Notes: generated from the letters alone by a model not told the origin. A stretch of DNA of 64,000 nucleotides from Bacillota bacterium (GCA_017436705.1 JAFSCP010000046.1:62001-126000), one strand, 5' to 3'; positions 23,514-32,929 are shown, counted from the first letter of the stretch. Made by a program: numbers and translations.

Positions 23514-24272
23514 GTGAGAATAATAACAATGCTTACGGGTTTGCTTTTCCTTGCAGGCGGGGTTTTCCTGGTTGCAAATGAAGGCGTAACCTTTTTATCG
23601 GTAGCTTTTATCGTTGGCGTAATGTTCGTAGTTGCAGGCGTTGTAGAATGCCTTTCATACAGCGGTTATAGAGGAGATAATGAAGAAAGAGCCTGGATTC
23701 TTAACGATGGTATCACAACTTTCGTGCTGGGTGTTCTGATTCTTCTCAACAAAATTTCCGCAGAAGCAGTAGTCCCTGTTGTTATGGGACTCTGGGTACT
23801 TATCACCGGTATCAGAAATTTCGTGCGTGCGTGGGAACATGTGGACGACAGAACAGACAACTTCTGGGATCACCTGTTAATCGGACTTCTGAACCTTTTC
23901 TTTGGTTTATATGTTTTCTTCGACGGAGAAATTTTCAACCTGGCATCCATCACAATGATCGGTCTCTGCATCATCGTGCAGGGTGTTAACATCATCCATG
24001 TTGGTGCGACAATTCACATCCGCAAGCCTGCTTTCATCAAGACTGCAGAAGAGCAGCTTTACGAAGCGACTGTCAAGTACGAAGAAGCTCATGCAGCAGC
24101 AAAGGAAGCAATCAAGGCTGCTAAGGAAGCTCAGGCTGAACTGAAGATGGTTGAGCAGACTCCGAACGAAATTCTGGACCCTACAATTGCACCTAAGCCT
24201 GAACTGGCCGAAGCGGCAGCAGAACTGGCGTCTGCACCTGCACAGGCGGTTTCTGACCAAGAGGAAAAATAA
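23514..24272 (+). CDS. HdeD/DUF308-family membrane protein
   Basis: 252 aa from GTG behind AAAGGAGGAACTGAC. Six hydrophobic helices fill residues 1-165 in the HdeD/DUF308 pattern (ILNDGITTFVLGVLILLN; VMGLWVLITGIRNFVRAWE). The cytosolic tail is unusual: a charged Ala/Lys/Glu coiled coil (about 175-215: VKYEEAHAAAKEAIKAAKEA) and an acidic Ala/Pro end. HdeD relates to acid stress in enterics; in Clostridia the role is unknown. The stop overlaps the ATG of the next gene by one base, so the two are translationally coupled. Confidence 0.8.
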   Translation: MRIITMLTGLLFLAGGVFLVANEGVTFLSVAFIVGVMFVVAGVVECLSYSGYRGDNEERAWILNDGITTFVLGVLILLNKISAEAVVPVVMGLWVLITGIRNFVRAWEHVDDRTDNFWDHLLIGLLNLFFGLYVFFDGEIFNLASITMIGLCIIVQGVNIIHVGATIHIRKPAFIKTAEEQLYEATVKYEEAHAAAKEAIKAAKEAQAELKMVEQTPNEILDPTIAPKPELAEAAAELASAPAQAVSDQEEK

Positions 24273-25486
24273 TGAAGACAAGCTATGATATTGCAATCAT
24301 CGGCGGCGGGGCTTCAGGCCTGGCGGCTGCCATAACTGCCAGAAGAAATGCGCCTGAAATGTCCGTGGCAATCTTTGAGAAGAAAGAAGTCACAGGCAAG
24401 AAACTCAGCGCAACAGGCAACGGCAGATGCAACTTATCAAATGTAAACTGTAATCTGACAGAACAGGTTATCGACTTTTTTAACAGCGTGGGGATTTCTG
24501 TCCGCAAGGATGAAGACGGGAGACTTTACCCATACTCCGAAGACGCAAAGGACGTAACCGGTATTTTAACAGCCTGTGCCCGCGGCGAAGGGGCTGAAAT
24601 ATTACTTAATAGCGGAATCAGCAGAATGGAAGCAGACCCTGAGGGAGGCTTCCTTCTTTTCGTTGACCAAAAAGAAGTGCACGCGAAAAAAGTGCTTATT
24701 GCGACCGGCGGCAAATCCTATGCTTCCATGGGCACAACAGGCGACGGCTACATTATGGCCCGCAAGCTGGGCCACACGGTAACCAGGCTGGTGCCAGGAC
24801 TTACTGCTGTGGAAGTGAAAGAAAATCTGAATGAGCTCAAAGGCGTCCGCAGCAAAGCAATGGTAACTCTCTACAAGGACAGCGAACCGGTTTTCAGTGA
24901 AAAGGGCGAGGTTCAGTTCCGTGCCGACAGCCTTTCCGGAATCTGCGTCATGAACATGTCCAGATTTGTGAGAGCTGAGGCAGGCGAAAGTCTGGAAGAG
25001 GCCATGGACCGCTATGTTGTAAGTGTGAATCTGGTGCCTGATTTTGGCACTGCCGAAATTATAAAAATGGTCAAGCAGCGCCTCCTTATTAAAGGACTTA
25101 CTGTTTCGGAGGCTCTGAAAACTCTGGTTAAGGAAACTTTGCTGTGCCGGATTTTGTCGAATGCCGGCATTGATGGGCAGGCTCCTGCTCTTTCCATCGC
25201 TTTTGATGATGGGAAGGTGCTGGCAGTGGTGAACGGTCTGCGCGGCATGCGTTTCGGCGTGGGCGGCGTCAAAGGCTGGAACGAAGCGCAGATTACTCTG
25301 GGCGGCGTTTCAATGGACGAAATCAATCCAGTGACCATGGAATCAAAACTGGTGCCGGGACTGTTTTTCAGCGGCGAAGTTACTGATTTCGACGGACCGT
25401 GCGGAGGATACAACCTGCATAATGCCTGGGTTACAGGAATGCTGGCCGGTATAGGTATGACAGAAGGAGGTGAGGGCAGTGTATAG
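24272..25486 (+). CDS. NAD(P)/FAD-dependent oxidoreductase, BaiN/HI0933 family
   Basis: 404 aa. Rossmann FAD-binding motif at the N-terminus (IAIIGGGASGLAAAITAR, residues 5-22), then KKLSATGNGRCNLSN, the hallmark of the HI0933/BaiN (RdsA) family. A second dinucleotide signature, VLIATGGKSYASMGTTGDGY, lies at about 145. The C-terminal FSGEVTDFDGPCGGYNLHNA contacts FAD. The family includes flavin enzymes reducing unsaturated steroid or other ring substrates, but the physiological substrate is unknown in most members. The gene lies between the DUF308 gene and another flavoprotein gene, overlapping both. Confidence 0.88.
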   Translation: MKTSYDIAIIGGGASGLAAAITARRNAPEMSVAIFEKKEVTGKKLSATGNGRCNLSNVNCNLTEQVIDFFNSVGISVRKDEDGRLYPYSEDAKDVTGILTACARGEGAEILLNSGISRMEADPEGGFLLFVDQKEVHAKKVLIATGGKSYASMGTTGDGYIMARKLGHTVTRLVPGLTAVEVKENLNELKGVRSKAMVTLYKDSEPVFSEKGEVQFRADSLSGICVMNMSRFVRAEAGESLEEAMDRYVVSVNLVPDFGTAEIIKMVKQRLLIKGLTVSEALKTLVKETLLCRILSNAGIDGQAPALSIAFDDGKVLAVVNGLRGMRFGVGGVKGWNEAQITLGGVSMDEINPVTMESKLVPGLFFSGEVTDFDGPCGGYNLHNAWVTGMLAGIGMTEGGEGSV

Positions 25487-27062
25487 AATCCATGAAGTAA
25501 AGCTGCGTCTGGGCGAGTCCATGGAAAAACTGCCTGAAAAAATCCTGAAAAAAATCGGCCGCAAGGACATTCTGATCCGCGACTGGCAGATCGTGAAAGA
25601 ATCCATCGATGCCCGCGACAAGAGCAGCATCTGGCTGGTTTACTCGGTAGATTTCGAGGCAGTAAGCGTTAAAAATCCGAAGAAAAAAATAAGTCTGGCA
25701 GCGAATCCGAAGCTTAAGCTTGAGATTGCACCGGACATGACATACAAGAAGGCAGTCAGCGCTGAAGGTGCGGCTGTCCTGAAGCACCGCCCTGTTATTG
25801 TGGGCTTCGGCCCTGCAGGCATGTTCGCAGGGCTCATCCTGGCCCAGGCAGGCTACAGGCCGTTGGTGCTGGAGAGGGGCCAGGATGTGGACAGCCGCAC
25901 TACAGCGGTTGAAAAGTTCTGGGAAACAGGTGAGCTTGATACTGAGTCCAATGTCCAGTTCGGCGAAGGCGGCGCAGGGACTTTCAGTGACGGCAAGCTG
26001 ACTACCGGAATCAAGGATGTGCGAATCCGCAAAGTTCTGGAGGAACTGGTGAGAGCGGGAAGCCCTGAGGATATTTTATACAAACAAAAACCTCATGTTG
26101 GCACCGATGTGCTGCGAGGGGTAGTAAAGTCCGTCAGAGAGGAAATTAAGGCCCTTGGAGGGGATGTTATGTTCAGGGCCAGAGTGTCTGATTTCGTCGA
26201 ATCGGAGGGAAAACTGTCGGCAGTAGAACTTGCTGACGGCCGCCGCATCGACTGCGAAACAGCAGTATTCGCCATCGGACACAGCTCACGCGACACTTTC
26301 CGCTGGCTCTACAAAAAAGGAGTGAAAATGGCTCAGAAGCCATTTTCCATCGGTTTAAGAATTGAACATCCGCAGGATGTTATCGATACAGCCCAGTACG
26401 GCGCGCCCGCCCGGGAGCTGGGGCTCCCGGTGGCCGATTACAAACTCAACTGGAGATGTGAAAACGGCCGGGGCGTGTACACGTTCTGCATGTGCCCCGG
26501 CGGGCGCGTGGTCATAGCTTCCTCACAGGAAGGCGGCGTGGTTACCAACGGTATGAGCTACCACGGCCGTGAAACCGGAATCGCCAACAGCGCGCTCCTC
26601 TGCGATGTGCGCACAGAGGACTTCGGCTCCGGTGAAGTCCTTGCAGGCGTTGAGTTCCAGGAAAAATACGAACGTCTGGCATACATCAACGGCGGCGGAA
26701 ACTACAAAGCCCCAACCTCAACCTGGGGCCAGCTCCGGGACGGCCAGGCGCCGCAGGTAGAAAACTCACTGCCTGAATTCGCAGTGGCAGCTATGCGTGA
26801 AGCGATGCCTCATCTGGGGCGCAAGCTCCGCGGCTTCGATGCTGACGACGCAAAGGTAACTGCAGTAGAAGCCCGCAGTTCATCACCTGTGCGTTTTGCC
26901 CGCAATGAAAACTACGAAGGCGAGCTCTGTGGCCACACCCTGGAAGGTTTCTACCCTTGCGGCGAAGGTGCAGGCTATGCTGGCGGTATCATGTCCGCAG
27001 CAGTGGACGGCATCAGAGTAGCAGAAGCGATTATCAGCAAATGGCTTCCGCCTGAACAGTAA
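25479..27062 (+). CDS. FAD-dependent dehydrogenase, uncharacterised family
   Basis: 527 aa from GTG 25479, 8 nt behind AAGGAGG and overlapping the previous stop by 8 nt; an upstream GTG at 25470 would overlap the binding site. A short N-terminal alpha/beta domain (about 1-90; RDKSSIWLVYSVDFE) precedes the FAD Rossmann motif PVIVGFGPAGMFAGLILAQ. Further FAD signatures are FGEGGAGTFSDGKLTTG and the C-terminal YPCGEGAGYAGGIMSAAVDG. This is the GidA-like 'FAD-dependent dehydrogenase' family common in Clostridia, whose substrate is unknown. It ends the operon at a strong terminator. Confidence 0.88.
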   Translation: MYRIHEVKLRLGESMEKLPEKILKKIGRKDILIRDWQIVKESIDARDKSSIWLVYSVDFEAVSVKNPKKKISLAANPKLKLEIAPDMTYKKAVSAEGAAVLKHRPVIVGFGPAGMFAGLILAQAGYRPLVLERGQDVDSRTTAVEKFWETGELDTESNVQFGEGGAGTFSDGKLTTGIKDVRIRKVLEELVRAGSPEDILYKQKPHVGTDVLRGVVKSVREEIKALGGDVMFRARVSDFVESEGKLSAVELADGRRIDCETAVFAIGHSSRDTFRWLYKKGVKMAQKPFSIGLRIEHPQDVIDTAQYGAPARELGLPVADYKLNWRCENGRGVYTFCMCPGGRVVIASSQEGGVVTNGMSYHGRETGIANSALLCDVRTEDFGSGEVLAGVEFQEKYERLAYINGGGNYKAPTSTWGQLRDGQAPQVENSLPEFAVAAMREAMPHLGRKLRGFDADDAKVTAVEARSSSPVRFARNENYEGELCGHTLEGFYPCGEGAGYAGGIMSAAVDGIRVAEAIISKWLPPEQ

Positions 27063-27078
27063 AAAATCATAAAAAAGA

Positions 27079-27110
27079 GGGATTGCCGGTAGGCAATCCC
27101 ATAATTTTTT
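27079..27110. terminator. Intrinsic terminator
   Basis: GGGATTGCC (27079-27087), loop GGTA, GGCAATCCC (27092-27100), then ATAATTTTTT. A run of A upstream makes it work in both directions. Confidence 0.9.
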
Positions 27111-27132
27111 GGTATGTTTTCCGAAAGGTGTG

Positions 27133-27320
27133 ATTTGTTTTCTGCGAGAAAACAAATCGGCTGTTCTGGAAAATTTTTTGGTTTTTTGGAGGTTTTGTGT
27201 GTCGAAGGGTGTCAGCTTTCTTGAAAAAACTGAGATATCTGGTGCTTTTCGACAATATCCGACCACGAAAAGCGGGCAGATTTTCCAAAATGCCCAAAAT
27301 GTTTTCCCACGGAAAACATT
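27133..27320. repeat. Non-coding palindromic repeat, solo copy
   Basis: It begins with a perfect 11-bp hairpin ATTTGTTTTCT-GCG-AGAAAACAAAT (27133-27157) and ends with a perfect 10-bp hairpin AATGTTTTCC-CAC-GGAAAACATT (27298-27320). Between them are TGTCGAA (27200) and TTCGACA (27248). The first 60 bp align by eye with 43075-43140. On the minus strand the last hairpin is followed by TTTTGGGCATTTTGG and can also terminate gpmI. Confidence 0.7.
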
Positions 27321-27394
27321 TCACAGCTAAACGAAAACCGAAGCCTGGCCACAGCCAAACCGCAGCCTGGCTACAATCCAACCACAGCCAGAAC
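27321..27394. repeat. Short imperfect repeats behind gpmI
   Basis: AGCCTGGCCACAGCC and AGCCTGGCTACAATCCAACC units repeat imperfectly between 27340 and 27390. No gene or clear terminator is present besides the hairpin at 27298-27320. Confidence 0.45.
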
Positions 27395-28948
27395 CTACTG
27401 TTCAACCAGCACCGCACCGTCCATTTCAGCAGGAACGGCAAGACCCATGAGGGTAAGCATGGTAGGAGCGATGTCGGCAAGCTTGCCCTGGCCGGACTGT
27501 GCAGCTTCTGTGAACTGTGCAGGCTCTGCAGCAATGTGCACCAGAGGGACAGGGTTTGTGGAGTGGGCAGTTACTACTGCGCCGTCTTCGTCCAGCATGT
27601 TGTCTGCGTTGCCGTGGTCAGCAGTCAGAAGAATCTGGCCGCCGGCAGCAAGGACTGCATCGGCAATCTGCTGCACGCAGGTGTCCAGAGTTTCAACGGC
27701 CTTTACAGCGGCGTCGAAAACGCCTGTGTGCCCCACCATATCAGCGTTTGCAAAGTTGAGAATGATTACATCGTATTTTGACGATCTGATTTCTTCGAGG
27801 ACTTTGGCGGTTACTTCATGAGCGCTCATTTCAGGCTGAAGGTCGTAAGTTGCAACCTTAGGTGAAGGAATGAGGATGCGGTCTTCCAGAGGGTTTGCTG
27901 CTTCCACGCCGCCGTTGAAGAAGAACGTAACGTGGGCGTACTTTTCTGTTTCTGCGATTCTGAGCTGATTGAGCCCCAGACCGGAGATGTATTCGCCAAG
28001 AGTGTTTTCAATTCTGCGCGGCGGGAATGCCACTTCGACGCCCGGCATTTCCGCATCGTACTGGGTCATGCAGATGTATTTTAAATTGGAAGGTCTGATC
28101 TTACGCTGGAAACCGTAGCTGTCGAATTCAGAATCCACGAAAGCACGGGTGATTTCGCGGGCTCTGTCAGGACGGAAGTTGCAGAAAATCACTGCATCGT
28201 TGTCCTGGATTCTGGCATCTTCGCAGCAGACAGTCGGTACGATGAACTCGTCAGTTTCACCGTTGTCGTAAGCGGCCTGTACAGCCTCTGCGCCGCTTGC
28301 GGCCTTGCGGCCCGCGCCAGCGGTGAGCGCATCGTAGGCAATGACCAGGCGCTCCCAACGCTTGTCGCGGTCCATGGCGTAGTATCTGCCCGATACTACG
28401 CCGACTTTGCCAAGTCCAAGGCCGGCCATATAATCTTCAATTTCCTTTATATATTCAATGCCTGATGTAGGCGGCACGTCTCTGCCGTCCATGAAGCAGT
28501 GAAGGTAAACCTTTTCCAGTCCGCGCTGCTTTGCAAGGCGGAGAACTGCTTTGATATGTTCAATGTGGCTGTGAACACCGCCGTCGGACATGAGTCCGTA
28601 AACATGGAGGGCGGAGCCGTTTGTCAGCACATGGTCGCAGGCACTGTTAAGAGCTGTATTGCCGAAGAAAACACCGTCTTCGATTGCTTTTGTGATTTTG
28701 GTCAGTTCCTGGTAAACGATACGGCCGGCACCGATATTCAGGTGGCCCACTTCAGAGTTGCCCATCTGACCTTCAGGAAGTCCGACAGCCAGTCCGCTGG
28801 CATTGAGCTGCACATTAGGATATTTTGCAAAGATTGCATCCAGATTAGGAGTATCTGCAGCGGCTACAGCGTTGCCGTGAGCAGAAGGGTTAAGTCCGTA
28901 ACCGTCCAGAATCATCAGCATTGCAGGCTTTTTTGTATTAGTAGTCAT
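27395..28948 (-). CDS. gpmI: 2,3-bisphosphoglycerate-independent phosphoglycerate mutase
   Basis: 517 aa from the ATG at 28946-28948 behind CGAGGTAAAGAAA; longer in-frame starts lack a binding site. It interconverts 3- and 2-phosphoglycerate in glycolysis and gluconeogenesis, using two Mn2+ ions. Metal and catalytic motifs are visible: AMLMILDGYG at the start, the active Ser in QMGNSEVGHLNIGAGRI, FMDGRDVPP, and near the end NADMVGHTG and LLTADHGNAD. The length is normal. It is monocistronic, on the minus strand, with its own consensus promoter. Confidence 0.95.
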   Translation of the reverse strand: MTTNTKKPAMLMILDGYGLNPSAHGNAVAAADTPNLDAIFAKYPNVQLNASGLAVGLPEGQMGNSEVGHLNIGAGRIVYQELTKITKAIEDGVFFGNTALNSACDHVLTNGSALHVYGLMSDGGVHSHIEHIKAVLRLAKQRGLEKVYLHCFMDGRDVPPTSGIEYIKEIEDYMAGLGLGKVGVVSGRYYAMDRDKRWERLVIAYDALTAGAGRKAASGAEAVQAAYDNGETDEFIVPTVCCEDARIQDNDAVIFCNFRPDRAREITRAFVDSEFDSYGFQRKIRPSNLKYICMTQYDAEMPGVEVAFPPRRIENTLGEYISGLGLNQLRIAETEKYAHVTFFFNGGVEAANPLEDRILIPSPKVATYDLQPEMSAHEVTAKVLEEIRSSKYDVIILNFANADMVGHTGVFDAAVKAVETLDTCVQQIADAVLAAGGQILLTADHGNADNMLDEDGAVVTAHSTNPVPLVHIAAEPAQFTEAAQSGQGKLADIAPTMLTLMGLAVPAEMDGAVLVEQ

Positions 28949-29000
28949 TTTCTTTACCTCGTCGTATAAAGTCGCATAAAAGTGTATGTTAACTGTTTTA

Positions 29001-29029
29001 ATTATAACCAAATTAAACAGCACTGTCAA
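29001..29029 (-). promoter_or_regulatory. gpmI promoter
   Basis: On the minus strand TTGACA (29029-29024), 17-bp spacer, TATAAT (29006-29001): a perfect consensus sigma-A promoter about 53 nt before the gpmI start. Confidence 0.92.
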
Positions 29030-29133
29030 TTGTATGAAAATTATATAAATGTATTTTAATTACAGTAAAAATATGTTATAGTTTTCTTGCTGCTACCCCC
29101 ATACTGGCAACAGAGAGGAGGTGAAGTGCAGCA

Positions 29134-29217
29134 ATGCTGGACTCTTTAATGATTTCTATCGCAGCAGGTATAATTACATATTATATCTGCAAGTGGCTGG
29201 ATGGAGATGGACGTTAG
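29134..29217 (+). CDS. 27-aa hydrophobic membrane peptide (toxin-like small ORF)
   Basis: ATG 29134 lies 15 nt behind a strong GAGGAGGTGA. The peptide starts MLDSLMISIAAGIITYYICK and ends WLDGDGR. One transmembrane helix followed by a Lys-Trp-Leu-Asp end is a pattern I associate with many unannotated small peptides in Firmicutes, resembling type I toxins such as Fst/TxpA. It is closed by its own strong terminator 13 nt after the stop. Antisense or antitoxin RNA could not be identified. A real translated peptide is likely from the binding site and terminator; toxicity is inference. Confidence 0.65.
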   Translation: MLDSLMISIAAGIITYYICKWLDGDGR

Positions 29218-29230
29218 TCAGCACAAAAAA

Positions 29231-29266
29231 ACCACCGAAAAGGCACTTCGGTGGTTTTCTTTTTCT
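29231..29266. terminator. Terminator of the 27-aa peptide gene
   Basis: ACCACCGAA (29231-29239) pairs with TTCGGTGGT (29248-29256), with A-run before and TTTTCTTTTTC after: a strong bidirectional terminator. Confidence 0.9.
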
Positions 29267-29321
29267 TTCAATGTTGGACTCCATTGATTCGTTGTATTAA
29301 TTATATATTTTCCTGACCCAT

Positions 29322-29350
29322 TTGTCAAACACATCTTTTTTTGGTATACT
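29322..29350 (+). promoter_or_regulatory. addA promoter
   Basis: TTGTCA (29322-29327), 17-bp spacer, TATACT (29345-29350), about 58 nt before the addA start. Confidence 0.75.
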
Positions 29351-29407
29351 GCTATCATATAGATGACAACAACATGGCGTGTAGCCGGACATAAGAAAGG
29401 GCACAAA

Positions 29408-32400
29408 ATGAACTGGACACAGGAACAGGCGAGAGCCATTGAGCTGAGAAATAAGAATATTTTAGTTGCGGCAGCGGCCGGGTCCGGCAAGACTGCTGTT
29501 CTTGTCGAGCGCATAAAGCAGCTGATTCTGAAGGACAGATGCCCTATCGACCGCATGCTTATCGTGACTTTCACCAACGCAGCAGCTTCCGAAATGAAGG
29601 AAAAAATCGAAAGGGCAATCGGTCAGGCAATCCGCGAAACTGAAAACAAGGACGACCTGCTTTTCCTGAAAAAGCAGCTGGACCTGCTGCCGACGGCCAA
29701 TATCAGCACTTTCCATGCATTTGCCCTGGAAGTAATCAGAAGATATTTTTATATCATCGACGTTGAGCCGAACTTTAAAATCTGTGACGGCACCCAGCAG
29801 ACAATTCTGCGCGACCAGGCCATGGACCAGCTTATCGAAGAAAGATTTGAAGAGGGAAGTCAGGACTTTTATAATTTTCTCAACAAATTCAGCGGCGACA
29901 GAAACGATGGGAAAATCCGCGAAATGATTGAAAAGGCTTTTGATACGATTCAGAGCCTGCCGGAGCCGTATGAGTGGCTTGATGAGGCGGCCCAGGGCCT
30001 CGGTGCGGACTTTGACCGGTTCATGAAATCGCCTGTGATGAAGTACGTCTTTGAAATCATGGAGACTGGGCTTGAGAGGGCAATCAGCGATCTGGAAACA
30101 AACCTGCACTGGACAGAGGCAAACCATCTTGAAGGTGCCGGCGAATTTGCAAAGCTTGATATGCAGCTTGCCATGGGACTTAAAGAAGTCTGCGCATCGG
30201 GAGATTTCGACAAAATCCGACAAGCACTGGAAGATTTCAGGCTTCCGTCAATGATTAAAAGATACTTTGACCCTGAAAAAAACAAGGGGGCAGATCCTCA
30301 GACTGCAGCATCAGCCAAGGATTACATGGCAGCCAACCGACAGACAATCAAGGACCTGGTATCTGAGGCTAAAAAGACTTTCTTCTACGATACTGCGGAG
30401 AATATCCACGCAGAAGTTCTGGGCACACACGGTGACGGCCTGTATTTTGCCGGTCTGATCAGGGATTTTGACAGGCTGTATGCGGAAAAAAAGGCGGCAA
30501 AAGGTCTGGTGGATTTCAGCGACATCGAGCATTATGCTTACAGAATTTTAAAGGACGGCGAGGCGTCGGCCTTTTACAGAAATAAATTTGAACATATTTT
30601 TATCGACGAGTATCAGGACAGTAACGTGCTGCAGGAAGCTCTCATAGGTACCATCCGCCGTGAAAACAACCTTTTCATGGTAGGCGATGTGAAGCAGAGC
30701 ATATACAAGTTCAGACTGGCTGAGCCTGAGATTTTCCAGGGCAAGTACAGGGATTATGCTGACCAGATGGCGGCAGGCGGCGAGGCTTCCCTGTCGGAAA
30801 AAATCGACCTTAACAAAAACTTCCGAAGCAAAAAGCCTGTCATTGACTTTATAAACAGAGTTTTCGAAAAGACCATGGATGGTTATGACGAAGACGCTGC
30901 CCTTTATGTGGGCGACCCTTATGGTGACAGATCAGACTACAGACCGCAGCTTTTCCTGGCACAGTCTTTCTGGAATGAAGAAGATGAGCCTGATGATGAG
31001 CTGAAAACTCTGATAAAGGCCGAAAAAGAAGCCCTTGCGGCTGCGAAAATAATCCGCAGCGCGCTTGGAAAACCTTTCTTCGACAGCAAACAGGGCAGGG
31101 AGCGTCCGCTTGAAAAGAAGGATATAGTAATCCTCATGCGCGGCGTGAGAAATTACGGCGATGTGTTCTATAAGATTCTCACAGAAAACAATCTGCCGGC
31201 TTATGTGGACGACAACGACGGTTTCTTCGATACCATTGAAATCAACACATTTATGGCACTTCTGGCAATCATAGACAACCAGAAACAGGACATTCCGCTG
31301 CTTACAGTGATGCGCTCAGAAATTCTTGGATATACAATCGAAGAACTGGCGGCAATCAGAATCAGCTGCAGGGAAGGTTCATATCATCATGCCCTGGTAA
31401 CATATGCAGGAAGCGGAAGTGACCGATTGCTTGTCGAAAAATGTGGAAAAACACTTGACAGCATAAACTCGTGGCAGCAGATGAGCCGCATCCTGCCACT
31501 GGAAGAACTGGTGTGGCAGCTCATGCTGGATACAGGCTTTTACATTGCCATGGGCGCAATGCCAGCAGGCAGCCAGCGCCAGGCCAACCTGCGCGCGCTG
31601 GTGGACAAGGCTCTCGGCTACCGCCGGAATCAGGACGGGTCACTGTACGGTTTCATGAAGTACATCGACGCCGTCAAGGAAAAGAAAGTACCTATGGGTC
31701 AGGTGAAGGTGCTTGGCGAAGACGACGATACCATCAGAATCATGACAATCCACAAATCCAAAGGTCTTGAATTCCCTATGGTTCTGCTCAGCGGTTTCTG
31801 CCGCAGGCTCAACTATACCACCCTGGGCAAGGGGGCGGCCATACACAAGGATTTCGGTATCGGCCTGCCTCTTGTAAACTACCGGGAAAGCTGGTACAAG
31901 ACTACTATTATACAGAACGTAATCAAAGATAAATTCCACCGTGAAGAAGCCGAAGAAGAGCAGCGTATACTGTACGTGGCACTGACACGTGCCAGAGATA
32001 TGCTGGCCATTCTGGGCATCTGCGACGATGTACCTTACGAAGTGCAGAAAGTGATGGACGAATCCCCTAAGGATTCCAGCTACTTCACCATGACAGGGCG
32101 GATCATGTGCAGCATTCCGGGAACAAAAGAGGAAATATTCAACACCGATCTTATGGGCCTTTCCAAGGGAAGGAAGCGCGCCGCCGGCCGGGCCCTCCAG
32201 GCCCTTGCAGCCGGCCCCGGCCCGGTCAGCCCGGACATCCTTGGGCGGCTGACCTTCGCTTACCCTCACCAGGCGGAACTGGCCATCAGGAGCAAATATT
32301 CGGTAAGCGAACTGGCGGCGGCCTCTCATGGTGCAGGGACTGCCGCGGGCACTGATGCAGGCGCTGCCGGAGGCACTTACACCCTGACCGAACCTGCAAG

Positions 32401-32929
32401 CTTCAAGGCAGGACATGACTTTACCCCTGCCCAGACCGGTACTTTCACCCACAAGGTACTGGAGCAGATGGACTTCGCCCAGGCTGCTGCAGGCGGCCAG
32501 CTTTACATGAACAGTCTCATTGCGAAACTGGTGGATGGAGAATTCCTCACAGCAGAAGAAGCAGCTGCGGTGGACACAGAGAAACTGACTGACTTTGCGT
32601 GTTCAGAACTTGGACAGAGAATTGTCGCCAGCCCGGCAGTATATCGGGAAAAACCTTTTAATACAGTGTGGAATATTGACGGAACTGATACCATGGTTCA
32701 GGGGATTATTGACTGCTTCTTTGAAGAGGACGGTCAGCTGGTTCTGGTGGACTACAAGACCACCGGCATAAAAACCCGTGAGGAGTTAGCCCGCAGAGCG
32801 CCTGAAATTGCTCAGCGGTACGCTGTTCAGATGGAAATTTACCGTCATGCGCTGGAAACATCCACTGGTAAAAAAGTAAAGGAAACCTGCCTTTATCTGA
32901 CCAATATGGGAGAAATTATTAAAATGTAA
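29408..32929 (+). CDS. addA: ATP-dependent helicase/nuclease subunit A
   Basis: 1173 aa from ATG 29408 behind AAGAAAGGG. It is a UvrD-type superfamily 1 helicase with Walker A ILVAAAAGSGKTAVLVERI (about residues 18-36), Walker B FIDEYQDSN (about 400), NFRSK, IMTIHKSKGLEFPMV and VALTRARD motifs. The C-terminus carries the RecB-type nuclease (GIIDCFFEE, LVDYKTTGI, then AVQMEIYRHALE). AddA acts with AddB to resect double-strand breaks to Chi. Usually addB lies directly upstream; here the upstream gene is the 27-aa peptide and no addB is in the window. An Ala/Gly-rich linker (about 1000) has locally high GC. Confidence 0.92.
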   Translation: MNWTQEQARAIELRNKNILVAAAAGSGKTAVLVERIKQLILKDRCPIDRMLIVTFTNAAASEMKEKIERAIGQAIRETENKDDLLFLKKQLDLLPTANISTFHAFALEVIRRYFYIIDVEPNFKICDGTQQTILRDQAMDQLIEERFEEGSQDFYNFLNKFSGDRNDGKIREMIEKAFDTIQSLPEPYEWLDEAAQGLGADFDRFMKSPVMKYVFEIMETGLERAISDLETNLHWTEANHLEGAGEFAKLDMQLAMGLKEVCASGDFDKIRQALEDFRLPSMIKRYFDPEKNKGADPQTAASAKDYMAANRQTIKDLVSEAKKTFFYDTAENIHAEVLGTHGDGLYFAGLIRDFDRLYAEKKAAKGLVDFSDIEHYAYRILKDGEASAFYRNKFEHIFIDEYQDSNVLQEALIGTIRRENNLFMVGDVKQSIYKFRLAEPEIFQGKYRDYADQMAAGGEASLSEKIDLNKNFRSKKPVIDFINRVFEKTMDGYDEDAALYVGDPYGDRSDYRPQLFLAQSFWNEEDEPDDELKTLIKAEKEALAAAKIIRSALGKPFFDSKQGRERPLEKKDIVILMRGVRNYGDVFYKILTENNLPAYVDDNDGFFDTIEINTFMALLAIIDNQKQDIPLLTVMRSEILGYTIEELAAIRISCREGSYHHALVTYAGSGSDRLLVEKCGKTLDSINSWQQMSRILPLEELVWQLMLDTGFYIAMGAMPAGSQRQANLRALVDKALGYRRNQDGSLYGFMKYIDAVKEKKVPMGQVKVLGEDDDTIRIMTIHKSKGLEFPMVLLSGFCRRLNYTTLGKGAAIHKDFGIGLPLVNYRESWYKTTIIQNVIKDKFHREEAEEEQRILYVALTRARDMLAILGICDDVPYEVQKVMDESPKDSSYFTMTGRIMCSIPGTKEEIFNTDLMGLSKGRKRAAGRALQALAAGPGPVSPDILGRLTFAYPHQAELAIRSKYSVSELAAASHGAGTAAGTDAGAAGGTYTLTEPASFKAGHDFTPAQTGTFTHKVLEQMDFAQAAAGGQLYMNSLIAKLVDGEFLTAEEAAAVDTEKLTDFACSELGQRIVASPAVYREKPFNTVWNIDGTDTMVQGIIDCFFEEDGQLVLVDYKTTGIKTREELARRAPEIAQRYAVQMEIYRHALETSTGKKVKETCLYLTNMGEIIKM

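Noticed and set aside
24283..25413. Several minus-strand ORFs over the flavoprotein genes
   Set aside because: They oppose clearly conserved coding frames and have no translation signals.
30201..30235. Repeat-family fragment in addA (TTCGACAAAATCCGACAAGC)
   Set aside because: It resembles the 27248 repeat, but the residues (FDKIRQ) fit normally within the protein, so coincidence is likely.
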